DNA of 58,828 nucleotides from Panacagrimonas sp052386745 (GTDB lineage: Bacteria; Pseudomonadota; Gammaproteobacteria; Nevskiales; Nevskiaceae). The translations under genes were made by a program, and so were the position numbers. Positions 28,121 through 36,777 of this stretch are shown piece by piece (the first letter of the stretch is position 1; each line of letters begins with the position of its first letter). The DNA is taken from assembly GCA_052386745.1 (NCBI GenBank), contig JBQTJW010000023.1, positions 1 through 58,828 on the forward strand, in the 5' to 3' direction. The notes below the pieces were generated by a model. It saw only the letters and a list, made by a program, of their open reading frames with translations, ran no database searches and was not told the origin of the DNA.

Positions 28121-29332
28121 ATGGACGCCTACCTGCTGGAATGGCTGGGCCTGCTGGGCCGCTGGCTGCACGTGGTGGTGGGCATCGCCTGGATCGGCGC
28201 CTCGTTCTACTTCGTGTGGCTGGACAACCACCTGCACGCGCCGACCGACGCCGCGCTGCTGGACAAGGGGGTGGGCGGCGAGCTGTGGGCGGTGCACGGC
28301 GGCGGCTTCTACAACCCGCAGAAGTACCGGCTCGCGCCCGCGCGCCTGCCGCAGACACTGCACTGGTTCTACTGGGAGGCGTACAGCACCTGGCTGTCGG
28401 GCTTCTTCCTGCTGTGCCTGCTGTACTACCTCGCGCCGGAGACCTACCTGATCAACCCGGCGGTGGCGCCGCTCGGGCGCGGGTCCGCGGTCGGGCTGGG
28501 GCTGCTGTTCCTGGTCGGCGGCTGGCTGGTCTACGACGGCCTGTGCCGCTCGCCGCTGGTCCGCGACGAGCGCCTGCTCACGGCCAGCCTCGCGCTGGTG
28601 CTGGGCCTTGCGGCCTTTGGCCTGTGCTCGCTGTTCAGCGGCCGCGGCGCCTACATCCACTTCGGCGCCATGCTCGGCACGCTGATGGTGGGCAACGTGT
28701 TCTTCGTCATCATTCCCGGACAGCGGGCGATGGTGGCGGCTGCGTCGGCGGGGCTTGCCCCCGACCCCGCGGCGGCGCTCAGGGCCAGGCAGCGCTCGGT
28801 GCACAACACCTACTTCACGCTGCCGGTGCTGCTGACCATGATCAGCAACCACTACGCCATGACCTACGGCGCGCCGCACAACGCCGCGGCGCTCGTGGGG
28901 CTGAGCCTGGGCGGTGCGGCCATCCGCCTGTGGTTCGTGCAGCGGCACAAGGCCCGTGACCTTGGCGGCCAGACGCCGCCGCTCGCGCTGGCCGCGGGCG
29001 TGCTGTCGATCCTGCTGGTGGCCTGGACGCTCAGGCCCGCGCCGCGGCTGGTCGTACCCGGCGCGGCCGCGAGCGCGCCCGACTTCGCGGCCGTGCAGGC
29101 CATCATTCAGGCGCGCTGCGCCAGCTGCCACGCCGAGCATCCGACCCAGCCCGGTTTCGTCGCCGCGCCCAAGGGCCGCCTGTTCGACACGCCGTCGCGC
29201 ATCGCCAGCCAGCGCGCGGACATCCGCCAGCAGGTGAGCACGCGCGCCATGCCGGTGGGCAACCTCACGCACATGACCGAGGCGGAGCGCGCCACGGTGC
29301 TGGCCTGGACCGACGCCGGATCGCCGCCGTGA
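28121..29332 (+). CDS. puuD: Membrane urate oxidase PuuD with C-terminal cytochrome c
   Basis: 403-aa urate hydroxylase that oxidises urate to 5-hydroxyisourate and passes electrons to the respiratory chain rather than making peroxide. The N-terminal part has about 8 membrane helices with family landmarks WLHVVVGIAWIGASFYFVWL, HGGGFYNPQKY, HFGAMLGTLMVGNVFFVIIP and SNHYAMTYG. The C-terminal periplasmic domain (about 320-403) carries one c-type heme site, CASCH (Cys333, Cys336, His337), with a downstream Met in TRAMPVGN as probable axial ligand. ATG start; GTGA overlap with guaD. No uricase or HpxO is needed beside it. Confidence 0.93.
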   Translation: MDAYLLEWLGLLGRWLHVVVGIAWIGASFYFVWLDNHLHAPTDAALLDKGVGGELWAVHGGGFYNPQKYRLAPARLPQTLHWFYWEAYSTWLSGFFLLCLLYYLAPETYLINPAVAPLGRGSAVGLGLLFLVGGWLVYDGLCRSPLVRDERLLTASLALVLGLAAFGLCSLFSGRGAYIHFGAMLGTLMVGNVFFVIIPGQRAMVAAASAGLAPDPAAALRARQRSVHNTYFTLPVLLTMISNHYAMTYGAPHNAAALVGLSLGGAAIRLWFVQRHKARDLGGQTPPLALAAGVLSILLVAWTLRPAPRLVVPGAAASAPDFAAVQAIIQARCASCHAEHPTQPGFVAAPKGRLFDTPSRIASQRADIRQQVSTRAMPVGNLTHMTEAERATVLAWTDAGSPP

Positions 29333-30651
29333 ACGCCACGAACATGCCGGGGGGCGGGCTGAGCGCGCATCGCGGCGCGCTGCTGCACTTTCTCTCCGAC
29401 CCCGGCGAGCACGACGCCGCGGCAGCCTACGAATACTTCGACGACGGCCTGCTGCTGGTCGGCGACGGCGCGGTGCAGCGCATCCGCCCTGCGAAAGAGT
29501 TGCTACCGCAGCTTCCCGCCGGCACGCCGCTGACCGAGCACGATGACGCGCTGCTGCTGCCGGGCTTCATCGACACGCACATCCACTGCCCGCAGACCGA
29601 CATGATCGCCTCCGGCGGGCGCCAGCTGCTGGACTGGCTGGCCGACTACACCTTTCCCACCGAGGCGCGGTTTGCGGACTACGCGCACGGGCGCGAGGTG
29701 GCGGAGTTCTTTTTGGACGAACTGCTGCGCAATGGCACCACCACCGCGCAGGTGTTCGGAAGCGTGCACGCCGCCTCGGTCGACAGCTTCTTCGACGCCG
29801 CGCAGGCGCGCGGGCTGCGCATGATCGCGGGCAAGGCGCTGATGGACCGGAACTGCCCGGAGTACCTGCGCGACACCGCCGAGAGCGGCGAGCGCGAGAC
29901 CCGCGAGCTCATCGAACGCTGGCACGGCCGCGGCCGCCTGCACTACGCCATCACGCCGCGCTTTGCGCCCACCTCCACCGAGGCGCAGCTTGCCAGCGCC
30001 GGCCGCCTGGCCCGTGCCCACCCCGACGTCTACATCCACACCCATCTCGCGGAGAACCGCGCCGAGCTGGACTGGGTGAAGGCGCTGTTTCCGTGGAGCG
30101 CGACCTACCTGGACGTGTACGAACGCCACGGCCTGCTGCGCGAGCGCGCGACCTTTGCGCACTGCATCCACCTGGACGACGCCGATCGCCGCCGCCTGGG
30201 GGCCTGCGGCGCCTGCGCGGCGTTCTCGCCCAGCTCCAACCTGTACCTGGGCAGCGGCCTGTTCGACCTCGCGGCGAGCGATGCGGCCGGCCTGCGCTAC
30301 GGCCTGGCCACCGACGTGGGCGGTGGCACCAGCTTCAGCGCGCTGCGCACGATGGGCGAGGCCTACAAGGTGGCGCAGATGCAGGGCCAGCACCTGCCGC
30401 CGCTGCGCGCCTTCTACCTGGCCACGCTGGGTGGCGCGCGCGCGCTGCACCTGCACGACCGCATCGGCAGCTTCCGCGCGGGCAACGAGGCGGATTTCAT
30501 CGTGCTGGACCTGGCCGCCACGCCGCTGCTCCGGCGCCGGCTCGGGGCGGCGCGCAGCCTGGCCGAAAAGCTGCTGGTGCTGATGATGCTGGGGGATGAC
30601 CGCGCGGTGCGGCAGGTCTACATTCGCGGCACGCGCACCGGTTCCGCATGA
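29329..30651 (+). CDS. guaD: Guanine deaminase
   Basis: 440-aa zinc amidohydrolase, guanine to xanthine and ammonia. Motifs: LLPGFIDTHIHCPQTDMIASGG (metal His pair; only the central IDTHIHCPQTD is diagnostic), LDWLADYTFPTEARF, THLAENRAELDWV, FAHCIHLDD, FSPSSNLYLGSGLFDL and GLATDVGGGTSFS (metal Asp). Length and motifs match bacterial GuaD. GTG start overlapping the puuD stop and ATGA overlap with puuE, so it is translated as part of a tight purine relay. Cytosolic. Confidence 0.95.
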   Translation: MNATNMPGGGLSAHRGALLHFLSDPGEHDAAAAYEYFDDGLLLVGDGAVQRIRPAKELLPQLPAGTPLTEHDDALLLPGFIDTHIHCPQTDMIASGGRQLLDWLADYTFPTEARFADYAHGREVAEFFLDELLRNGTTTAQVFGSVHAASVDSFFDAAQARGLRMIAGKALMDRNCPEYLRDTAESGERETRELIERWHGRGRLHYAITPRFAPTSTEAQLASAGRLARAHPDVYIHTHLAENRAELDWVKALFPWSATYLDVYERHGLLRERATFAHCIHLDDADRRRLGACGACAAFSPSSNLYLGSGLFDLAASDAAGLRYGLATDVGGGTSFSALRTMGEAYKVAQMQGQHLPPLRAFYLATLGGARALHLHDRIGSFRAGNEADFIVLDLAATPLLRRRLGAARSLAEKLLVLMMLGDDRAVRQVYIRGTRTGSA

Positions 30652-31592
30652 CGCCTCCCGCCTATCCCCGCGACCTGGTCGGCTACGGCCGCAACCCGCC
30701 GCACCCGCAGTGGCCGGGCGGCGCGCGCATCGCCGTGCAATTCGTGCTGAACGTGGAGGAGGGCGCGGAGAACTGCGTGCTGCACGGCGACGCGGCGTCG
30801 GAGACCTTCCTGTCGGAGATCATCGGCGCCCAGCCGATTGCGGCGCGGCACCGGAGCATGGAATCGCTGTACGAGTACGGTTCGCGCGCCGGCTTCTGGC
30901 GGGTGCTGCGCCTGTTCGAATCGCGCGGCCTGCCGCTGACAGTGTTCGCCGTGGCCGATGCGCTGCGCCGCAACCCGGAGGCCGCCGCGGCCTGCCGCAG
31001 CCTCGGCCACGAACTGGCCTGCCACGGCCTGCGCTGGATCAGCTACCAGGGCGTGGACGAGGCCACCGAGCGCGCGCACCTGCGCGAAGCGGTGGCCGTG
31101 CATACCGAGCTGACCGGCAGCGCGCCGCTGGGCTGGTACACCGGCCGCGACAGTCCCAACACGCGCCGCCTGGTGGTGGAGCACGGCGGTTTTGTCTACG
31201 ACGCCGACTCCTACGCCGACGACCTGCCCTACTGGACCACGGTGGAAACCTCGCGCGGCCGCGTGCCGCACCTGGTGGTGCCCTACACGCTGGACACCAA
31301 CGACATGCGCTTTGCCAGCGCCCAGGGCTTCAACTCGGGCACGCAGTTCTTCGACTACCTGCGCGATGCCTTCGACGTGCTCTACGCCGAGGGCGACCCG
31401 GGCGGCCTGGACGCCCCGAAGATGCTCTCGATCGGCCTGCATTCGCGCATCGTCGGGCGGCCGGCGCGGCTGGCGGCGCTGGCGCGGTTCATTGACCACG
31501 CCGCGGCGCGACCGCAGGTCTGGATCTGCCGCCGCATCGACATCGCGCGGCACTGGATGAGCCGCTTTCCGGCACCGGATTGCGGCGCGTGA
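30648..31592 (+). CDS. puuE: Allantoinase PuuE (polysaccharide-deacetylase fold)
   Basis: 314-aa cofactor-independent allantoinase, allantoin to allantoate, unrelated to the metal-dependent AllB type. Signature segments: YPRDLVGYGRNPPHPQWPGG at the N-terminus, VLNVEEGAENCVLHGD, YEYGSRAGFWRVLRLF, CHGLRWISYQG, GWYTGRDSPNTRRL and DDLPYW. These follow the Pseudomonas PuuE pattern closely. ATGA overlap with guaD and GTGA overlap with the uraD-allC fusion. Confidence 0.95.
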   Translation: MTPPAYPRDLVGYGRNPPHPQWPGGARIAVQFVLNVEEGAENCVLHGDAASETFLSEIIGAQPIAARHRSMESLYEYGSRAGFWRVLRLFESRGLPLTVFAVADALRRNPEAAAACRSLGHELACHGLRWISYQGVDEATERAHLREAVAVHTELTGSAPLGWYTGRDSPNTRRLVVEHGGFVYDADSYADDLPYWTTVETSRGRVPHLVVPYTLDTNDMRFASAQGFNSGTQFFDYLRDAFDVLYAEGDPGGLDAPKMLSIGLHSRIVGRPARLAALARFIDHAAARPQVWICRRIDIARHWMSRFPAPDCGA

Positions 31593-33325
31593 TCACGCTC
31601 GACGCGCTGAACCGCTGCGCGCCCGAGGCTTTCGTGGCGGCGCTGGCGGGCATCTTCGAGCACTCGCCCTGGGTCGCGGCGCAGGTGGCCGGCCAGCGCC
31701 CGTTCGAGACGCGGCTGCACCTGCACGAGGCCCTGTGCGCGGCGGTGCGCCAGGCGCCGCGCGAACAGCAGGTCGGCCTGGTGCGGGCGCACCCGGAGCT
31801 CGCCGGCAAGGCGGCGGTGCGCGGCGAACTCACCGCCGAGTCCGCGCGCGAGCAGCACGGCGCCGGTCTGGCCGCCTGCACGCAGGCGGAGTTCGACCGC
31901 CTCCAGGCCTTGAACGCGGCTTACCGCGCGCGTTTCGGCATTCCATTCGTGCTGTCGGTGAAGGGGCACGACCGCGCCTCGATCCTGCGCCATCTGGAGC
32001 AGCGGCTGGACCACGACGCCGACCCCGAGCTGGCCACGGCGCTGGACGAGATCGACCGCATCGCCGCCTTCCGCCTGGCGGCGCTGGTGAGCGAGCCCGC
32101 GGGCCCGCTGATCCTGGCCATGGCCGATCGCCTTGCCCGCCACAGCGAGCAGCCGGATGCGCTCACCTGCACCTTCCTGACGCCGGCGCACCGGCGCGTG
32201 GCGGCGCAGCTGCGCGACTGGATGCTGCAGGCCGGCATGGAGGCGCGGATCGACGCCATCGGCAACGTCGTGGGCCGGCTGCGCGGCTCGGGCCCGAACG
32301 ACGCGGCGCTGCTCACCGGTTCGCACTACGACACGGTGGTGGACGCCGGCCGCTACGACGGGCGCCTGGGCATCCTGCTGCCGATCGTGGTCGTGGCCGC
32401 GCTGAATCAGTCCGGCGTGCGACTGCCGTACGACCTGGAGGTGATCGCGTTCAGCGACGAGGAGGGCGTGCGCTTCAAGAGCACCTTCCTGGGCAGCAGC
32501 GCCCTGGCCGGCGCCTTCGACGATGCGCTGCTGCGCCGCGTGGATGGCGCCGGCATCATCCTGGCCGCGGCGCTGGCCGAGGCCGGTCACGAATCCGCGC
32601 AGATTCCCGCGCTGGCGCGCCGCCGCGAACAGGTGCGGGCCTACGTGGAGGTGCACATCGAGCAGGGCCCGGTGCTGCTGGAACGCGAGCAGGCGCTGGG
32701 CGTGGTCACGGCCATCGCGGGCAGCGAGCGCTACCTGGTTTCCATCACCGGCCTGGCCGGGCACTCCGGAACGGTGCCGATGGGCCTGCGCCGCGATGCC
32801 GCCGCCGCGGCGGCCGAGATCGTGCTGCTGGTCGAGCGCCGCTGTGCGCGGGTTCCGGGGCTGGTCGGCACGGTGGGGCGGCTCGAAGTGCCCAATGGCG
32901 CGGTCAACGTGATCCCGGGCCGCTGCGAGCTGTCGATCGACGTGCGCGCGCCGGACGATGACCTGCGCGATGCGGCCGTGGCCGACGTGCTCGCGGAGAT
33001 CGGCCACATCGCGCAGCGGCGGCGCGTCAGCATCGATGTGCAGCGCGTGCTGCGCGCCGCCGCCACGCCCTGCGCGCCAGCCTTGCAGGCGCAGCTTGCC
33101 GCGAGCATCCGGCGCACCGCGGGCATTGCCGACCCGTGCCACCTGCCTAGCGGCGCGGGCCATGACGCGATGATGCTGGCGCGCATCGCCGACGTCGGCA
33201 TGCTGTTCGTGCGCTGCGGCAACGGCGGCATCAGCCATCATCCCGCCGAGACCCTGAGCGCCGCGGATGCCGACCTGGCGGCGCGCGCCTTCGCCGATTT
33301 TCTGCACCATTTTCCAAGCGCATGA
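31589..33325 (+). CDS. Fused OHCU decarboxylase / allantoate amidohydrolase
   Basis: 578-aa two-domain enzyme. Residues 1 to about 165 are UraD (OHCU decarboxylase: RAHPELAGKAA, LTAESAREQHGAGL, FGIPFVLSVKG). Residues about 170-578 are AllC, an M20-type amidohydrolase with LTGSHYDTVVDAGRYDG (metal His and Asp), FSDEEGVRFKSTFLGSSAL (catalytic Glu pair), VHIEQGPVLL and NGGISHHPAE. It therefore catalyses the step before allantoin and the step after allantoate, with PuuE encoded immediately upstream doing the intermediate step. The GTG at 31589 overlaps the puuE stop; a TTG 9 nt earlier is possible. Similar fusions exist in other Pseudomonadota, so it is uncommon rather than unique. Confidence 0.92.
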   Translation: MITLDALNRCAPEAFVAALAGIFEHSPWVAAQVAGQRPFETRLHLHEALCAAVRQAPREQQVGLVRAHPELAGKAAVRGELTAESAREQHGAGLAACTQAEFDRLQALNAAYRARFGIPFVLSVKGHDRASILRHLEQRLDHDADPELATALDEIDRIAAFRLAALVSEPAGPLILAMADRLARHSEQPDALTCTFLTPAHRRVAAQLRDWMLQAGMEARIDAIGNVVGRLRGSGPNDAALLTGSHYDTVVDAGRYDGRLGILLPIVVVAALNQSGVRLPYDLEVIAFSDEEGVRFKSTFLGSSALAGAFDDALLRRVDGAGIILAAALAEAGHESAQIPALARRREQVRAYVEVHIEQGPVLLEREQALGVVTAIAGSERYLVSITGLAGHSGTVPMGLRRDAAAAAAEIVLLVERRCARVPGLVGTVGRLEVPNGAVNVIPGRCELSIDVRAPDDDLRDAAVADVLAEIGHIAQRRRVSIDVQRVLRAAATPCAPALQAQLAASIRRTAGIADPCHLPSGAGHDAMMLARIADVGMLFVRCGNGGISHHPAETLSAADADLAARAFADFLHHFPSA

Positions 33326-34605
33326 ACGAGCGCATGAACGCCCTGACCCCCCGGCTGTACGAGGCCATTGCCCGGCAGGTCGATGCTGATTTCGGCGCGT
33401 CCTGCGACTTCCTCGCCGCCCTGGTGCGCATGCCCACGGACAACCCGCCGGGTGACTGCGCGGGGGCGGCGCACAAGACGCAGGCCATGCTGGAAGCGCT
33501 GGGCTTTGCCGTGGAAGCGCACCCGGTTCCGGCAGATGCGGTGCGCGCGGCCGGAATGGTGTCGGCCACCAACCTCATCGTGCGGCGGCGCTTCGGCAGC
33601 GGCGGCCCGACGATTGCGCTGAACGCGCACGGCGACGTGGTGGCGCCGGGCCAGGGCTGGACCCACGACCCCTACGGCGCGGCGGTGGTGGACGACGCAA
33701 CGCACGGCGCGCGCATGCTCGGCCGCGGCGTGGCGGTGAGCAAGTCCGACTTCGCGACCTACGCGTTCGCCCTGCGCGCGCTTCAGGCGCTGGCCGCGGG
33801 CGATGGCCCGAGCCTCAACGGCTGCGTCGAACTGCACTTCACCTACGACGAGGAAGTGGGCGGCGACATCGGCCCGCGCTGGCTGCTGGAACAGGGCCTG
33901 AGCCGGCCGGACTACGCCATCTGCGCCGGCTTCTCCTACGCCGTCACCACCGCCCACAACGGCTGCCTACACCTGGAAGTCACGGTGCGCGGCCGCCAGG
34001 GCCACGCCGCCATGCCCAAGTCCGGCGTCGATGCGCTGGCGGCCACCACCACGGTGCTGCGCGCCCTGTACGACTCGCGCGAGGGGCTCAAGCAGCGGCA
34101 GTCGGGCGTCCCCGGCATCCGCCATCCGACGCTGAACATCGGCCTGATCGAAGGCGGCATCAATACCAACGTGGTGCCGGATCGCGTGAGCTTCCGGCTG
34201 GATCGCCGGGTGATCCCGGAAGAGGACGCCGCCCGGGTCGAGGCCGATCTGCACGCCCTGATCCGGGCGGCCGGCGCGGCCTGCCCCGGCATTTCCATCG
34301 ACATCCGGCGCCTGATGCTGGCGCGGCCGCTGGTCTCGCTGCCGGGGTCGGAGCGGCTGACCCGCTCGCTGCAAGCGCACGGTGCGCATTACTTCGGCAG
34401 GCCCATCGCCACGCACGGCGTGCCGCTGTACACCGATGCGCGGCACTACGCCGCCGCCGGCATCCCCACCGTGCTCTACGGCGCCGGCCCGCGCACGCTC
34501 GCCGAAGCCAACGGCCACGCCGCGGACGAATGCCTCAGGCTCAGTGACCTGCGCGGCGCCACCTCGACAGTGACGGCGGTGCTGGCGGACCTGCTCGGCG
34601 GCTGA
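33322..34605 (+). CDS. M20-family metallohydrolase (ArgE/DapE-like), ureide-associated
   Basis: 427-aa dinuclear-zinc hydrolase. Metal ligands are visible in LNAHGDVVAPGQGW (His), FTYDEEVGGDIGPRWLL (Glu pair), and NGHAADECL near the C-terminus. The dimerisation domain has GRQGHAAMPKSGVDALA and NIGLIEGGINTNVVPDRVSF. It resembles acetylornithine or succinyl-diaminopimelate deacylases, but the ATGA overlap with uraD-allC and its place as the last gene of the purine unit argue for a ureide substrate such as a carbamoyl or ureido compound. Exact reaction unknown. Confidence 0.82.
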   Translation: MNERMNALTPRLYEAIARQVDADFGASCDFLAALVRMPTDNPPGDCAGAAHKTQAMLEALGFAVEAHPVPADAVRAAGMVSATNLIVRRRFGSGGPTIALNAHGDVVAPGQGWTHDPYGAAVVDDATHGARMLGRGVAVSKSDFATYAFALRALQALAAGDGPSLNGCVELHFTYDEEVGGDIGPRWLLEQGLSRPDYAICAGFSYAVTTAHNGCLHLEVTVRGRQGHAAMPKSGVDALAATTTVLRALYDSREGLKQRQSGVPGIRHPTLNIGLIEGGINTNVVPDRVSFRLDRRVIPEEDAARVEADLHALIRAAGAACPGISIDIRRLMLARPLVSLPGSERLTRSLQAHGAHYFGRPIATHGVPLYTDARHYAAAGIPTVLYGAGPRTLAEANGHAADECLRLSDLRGATSTVTAVLADLLGG

Positions 34606-34875
34606 GGTCAGGGGCGGTGGCGGGTGGGGTGGACGGCATCCCGGCGCAAGACTTCAACCGTGGCGCAGCAGAACCTCGCCCATCATGTCGTAGACGGTCG
34701 GACGCACGTGAGGAACACCGGTCACCAGGTTCCACGGCAACCGAATGCAAGGCTCGCGGAATCCGGCCGGGCTTCGGCCAGCGACCAAGGCAGTAGGCCC
34801 GCCCGCCCGCGCGGGCATGACGGACTCGACCGAACGGGAACGCCGGGCAAGGCCCTGGTCGTGCGCCCGCAGCCT
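34606..34875. other. 270-bp convergent gap with possible gene remnant
   Basis: Between the end of the plus-strand purine unit and the converging BiuH-like gene. On the minus strand about 37 codons ending at a TGA (34647-34649) read as plausible protein (CIRLPWNLVTGVPHVRPTVY, then DMMGEVLLRHG), but no start or domain is recognisable. A GC-rich inverted motif CCCGC/GCGGG near 34801-34815 resembles short dispersed palindromes. No clear intrinsic terminator was found. Confidence 0.4.
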
Positions 34876-35559
34876 TTAGCTCAGGGCTTCGATCAGCGCG
34901 CCCGAGGTGCCCACGGCGCCGAACACGCCGCCCTGCATCTTGACCATGTGCAGCGCCGCGAGGTGGTTGTTGTGGTCCGTGGCGCCGCAGCAGTCGGCCA
35001 GCAGCATGCACTCGAAGCCGCGGTCGTTGGCCTCGCGCATGGTGGTGTGCACGCACACGTCGGTGGTGATGCCGCTGAGCAGGATGTTCTCGATGCCGCG
35101 CACGCGCAGCACCAGTTCCAGGTCGGTGGCGCAGAAGGAGCCCTTTCCGGGCTTGTCGATGATGGGTTCGCCCGGCAGCGGGTAGAGGTCCGGGATGATG
35201 TCCCAGCCCGGTTCGCCGCGGACCAGGATGCGCCCGCAGGGGCCGGCGTCGCCGATGCACGCGCCCATCTGCCGCGAGCGCCAGCGCTTGTTGGGCGGCA
35301 GGTCGGACAGGTCCGGCCGGTGCCCCTCGCGCGTGTGGATGATGTGGAAACCTTGCTGGCGGAGCAGCGCGAGCACGCGCTTGATGGGTTCAATGGGCGC
35401 GCGCGTGAGCGACAGGTCGTAGCCCATGCTGTCCACGTAGCCGCCCACACCGCAGAAATCGGTCTGCATGTCGATGATGATCAGCGCCGTGTTCTCCGGC
35501 CGCAGATCACCGTTGTAGGGCCAGCGGTAGGGCTCGCCCTGCACGTAGCGTTCGCTCAT
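34876..35559 (-). CDS. biuH: Isochorismatase-fold hydrolase, probable biuret amidohydrolase (BiuH-like)
   Basis: 227-aa cysteine hydrolase. The catalytic triad is Asp30 (IIIDMQTDFCG), Lys136 (DKPGKGSF) and Cys169 (GITTDVCVHTT), each offset by six from the triad I recall for Rhizobium BiuH (Asp36, Lys142, Cys175). The surrounding sequence (YRWPYNGDLRPENTALIII, KRWRSRQMGACIGDAGPCGR, ADCCGATDHNNHLAALHMVK) also follows BiuH. Predicted reaction: biuret to allophanate and ammonia, feeding AtzF encoded 12 kb away. ATG at 35559 with AGGAG upstream. A degenerate operator-like TGTGTGCAAG lies 117 bp upstream. RutB-type or other ureido hydrolase activity is the alternative. Confidence 0.78.
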   Translation of the reverse strand: MSERYVQGEPYRWPYNGDLRPENTALIIIDMQTDFCGVGGYVDSMGYDLSLTRAPIEPIKRVLALLRQQGFHIIHTREGHRPDLSDLPPNKRWRSRQMGACIGDAGPCGRILVRGEPGWDIIPDLYPLPGEPIIDKPGKGSFCATDLELVLRVRGIENILLSGITTDVCVHTTMREANDRGFECMLLADCCGATDHNNHLAALHMVKMQGGVFGAVGTSGALIEALS

Positions 35560-35675
35560 CTCTCGTTCTCCTGTTCTTCCGCTGGCCCCATTCCCGACAG
35601 CGTTTCGACGCGCCGGGCCAGGCGTTCGCCGTCCGCAGCGATCCACCTTGGGGCGCCGGGTTCCCGGCAGGCGAC

Positions 35676-35685
35676 TGTGTGCAAG
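35676..35685. promoter_or_regulatory. Weak candidate operator upstream of biuH-like gene
   Basis: TGTGTGCAAG differs at two positions from TGTATGCAAC, 117 bp upstream of the ATG at 35559. Listed because the gene belongs functionally to the island; much weaker than the other four sites. Confidence 0.25.
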
Positions 35686-35745
35686 GAGCGCGCCTTGAAC
35701 GGCGTTGCGTTCGGCACTTGGCGCACGCTGTTCCTGGGTCGGCGG

Positions 35746-36678
35746 CTAAGCGGGAGAAACGCCCAGGTGCATCGCCAGCGTGTGCGTGGCACCGGGCGGC
35801 AGCACCACGCGGTTCTCGTCCGAGTTGACCGCCTCCACGCAGACAAAGCGCTGCCAGCTGTCGGCGGCCAGGTCGGCAAAGCCTGGCGTGAGCACGGACC
35901 ACGGGTTCCAGATCACGGTCGTCTGCGAGCCGGTCTTGGCCATGTGCACCACGCGTCCGCCGGCCGGGTCGTGCAGATCGATGGCCGCCCCGGTGTTCAG
36001 GTAGACCTGGTCCACGTCGCGCGTGAAGGCAAAGTGCTGGTCGTGCTGGGTCTTGCGTCTGGAGTCGTCGCGCTTGTCCAGGTACGTGGAGCCGGCGAGG
36101 CCGTGCAGGCGCGCGGCGTGCACGTCCGCCACGGCAAAATAAGTGTGCAGGCCGTTTTCGAACGCCATGGGCGCGGTGCCGTGATTGCTCACGTGCAGCG
36201 CCAGGTCCAGCCCGTGGCCCACGCGGCATTCAAGCCGGAGCGCGAAGTGGTCGTAACCCAGTTCGCGCGAGCGCGCGTCCGGCGCCAGCGACAGCACGGC
36301 CACCACGTGCTGATCCGGCGTGCGCTGCACCGACTCCACCGTCCACAGCGCCGTGCGCGCAAATCCGTGCGCCGGAGAACGTGTGCCATGCGCGGCGTCA
36401 AACTCGGCGCCGTTCCAGCGCGGGCCAAACCACGGAAACAGCAGCGGCACGCCGCCGCGGATGGGCGTGCCGGGCGCGAACACCGCCCGCGGCGAGAGGT
36501 ACAGCACCGGCTCCGCGCCGCGCGGCGCCCAGTGCGTGAGGTGCGCGCCCTGCAGGTACAGCGTGGCCTCCGACGCGGCCGCGCCCAGCCGCAGCCGGAT
36601 CATGCCGGGCGCGTGTTCGTCGAACACCGCGTGTTCGTCGATTCCGAATTGCCGGTTGAGCTCGGCGAGGGTCTGCAT
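35746..36678 (-). CDS. D-hexose-6-phosphate mutarotase (aldose 1-epimerase-like, YeaD family)
   Basis: 310-aa beta-sandwich protein that interconverts anomers of hexose 6-phosphates. The ATG at 36678 has AGGAG 7 nt upstream. Family segments: YLQGAHLTHWAPRG, PVLYLSPRAVFAPGTPIRGG, VPLLFPWFG, SPAHGFARTALWTVE (catalytic His), ENGLHTYFAVADV (second His), and VIWNPWS near the C-terminus with the catalytic Glu in VCVEAVN. It has no obvious link to purines. It sits between the BiuH-like gene and the restriction-modification pair, so it may mark the pre-insertion chromosomal neighbour. Confidence 0.9.
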   Translation of the reverse strand: MQTLAELNRQFGIDEHAVFDEHAPGMIRLRLGAAASEATLYLQGAHLTHWAPRGAEPVLYLSPRAVFAPGTPIRGGVPLLFPWFGPRWNGAEFDAAHGTRSPAHGFARTALWTVESVQRTPDQHVVAVLSLAPDARSRELGYDHFALRLECRVGHGLDLALHVSNHGTAPMAFENGLHTYFAVADVHAARLHGLAGSTYLDKRDDSRRKTQHDQHFAFTRDVDQVYLNTGAAIDLHDPAGGRVVHMAKTGSQTTVIWNPWSVLTPGFADLAADSWQRFVCVEAVNSDENRVVLPPGATHTLAMHLGVSPA

Positions 36679-36765
36679 GGTCGGCTCCTGGTCAGGCGAG
36701 ATCATGGCCCGGATCAGCAATTGCGCTGCCAATGTGCGCAACCCTGGAATGGCCTGGCGCACCCT

Positions 36766-36771
36766 TACAAT
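36766..36771 (+). promoter_or_regulatory. Putative -10 element of the methyltransferase gene
   Basis: TACAAT ends 6 bp before the methyltransferase ATG at 36778, implying a nearly leaderless transcript like that proposed for rdgB. No clear -35 box. Confidence 0.4.
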
Positions 36772-36777
36772 CCATCA

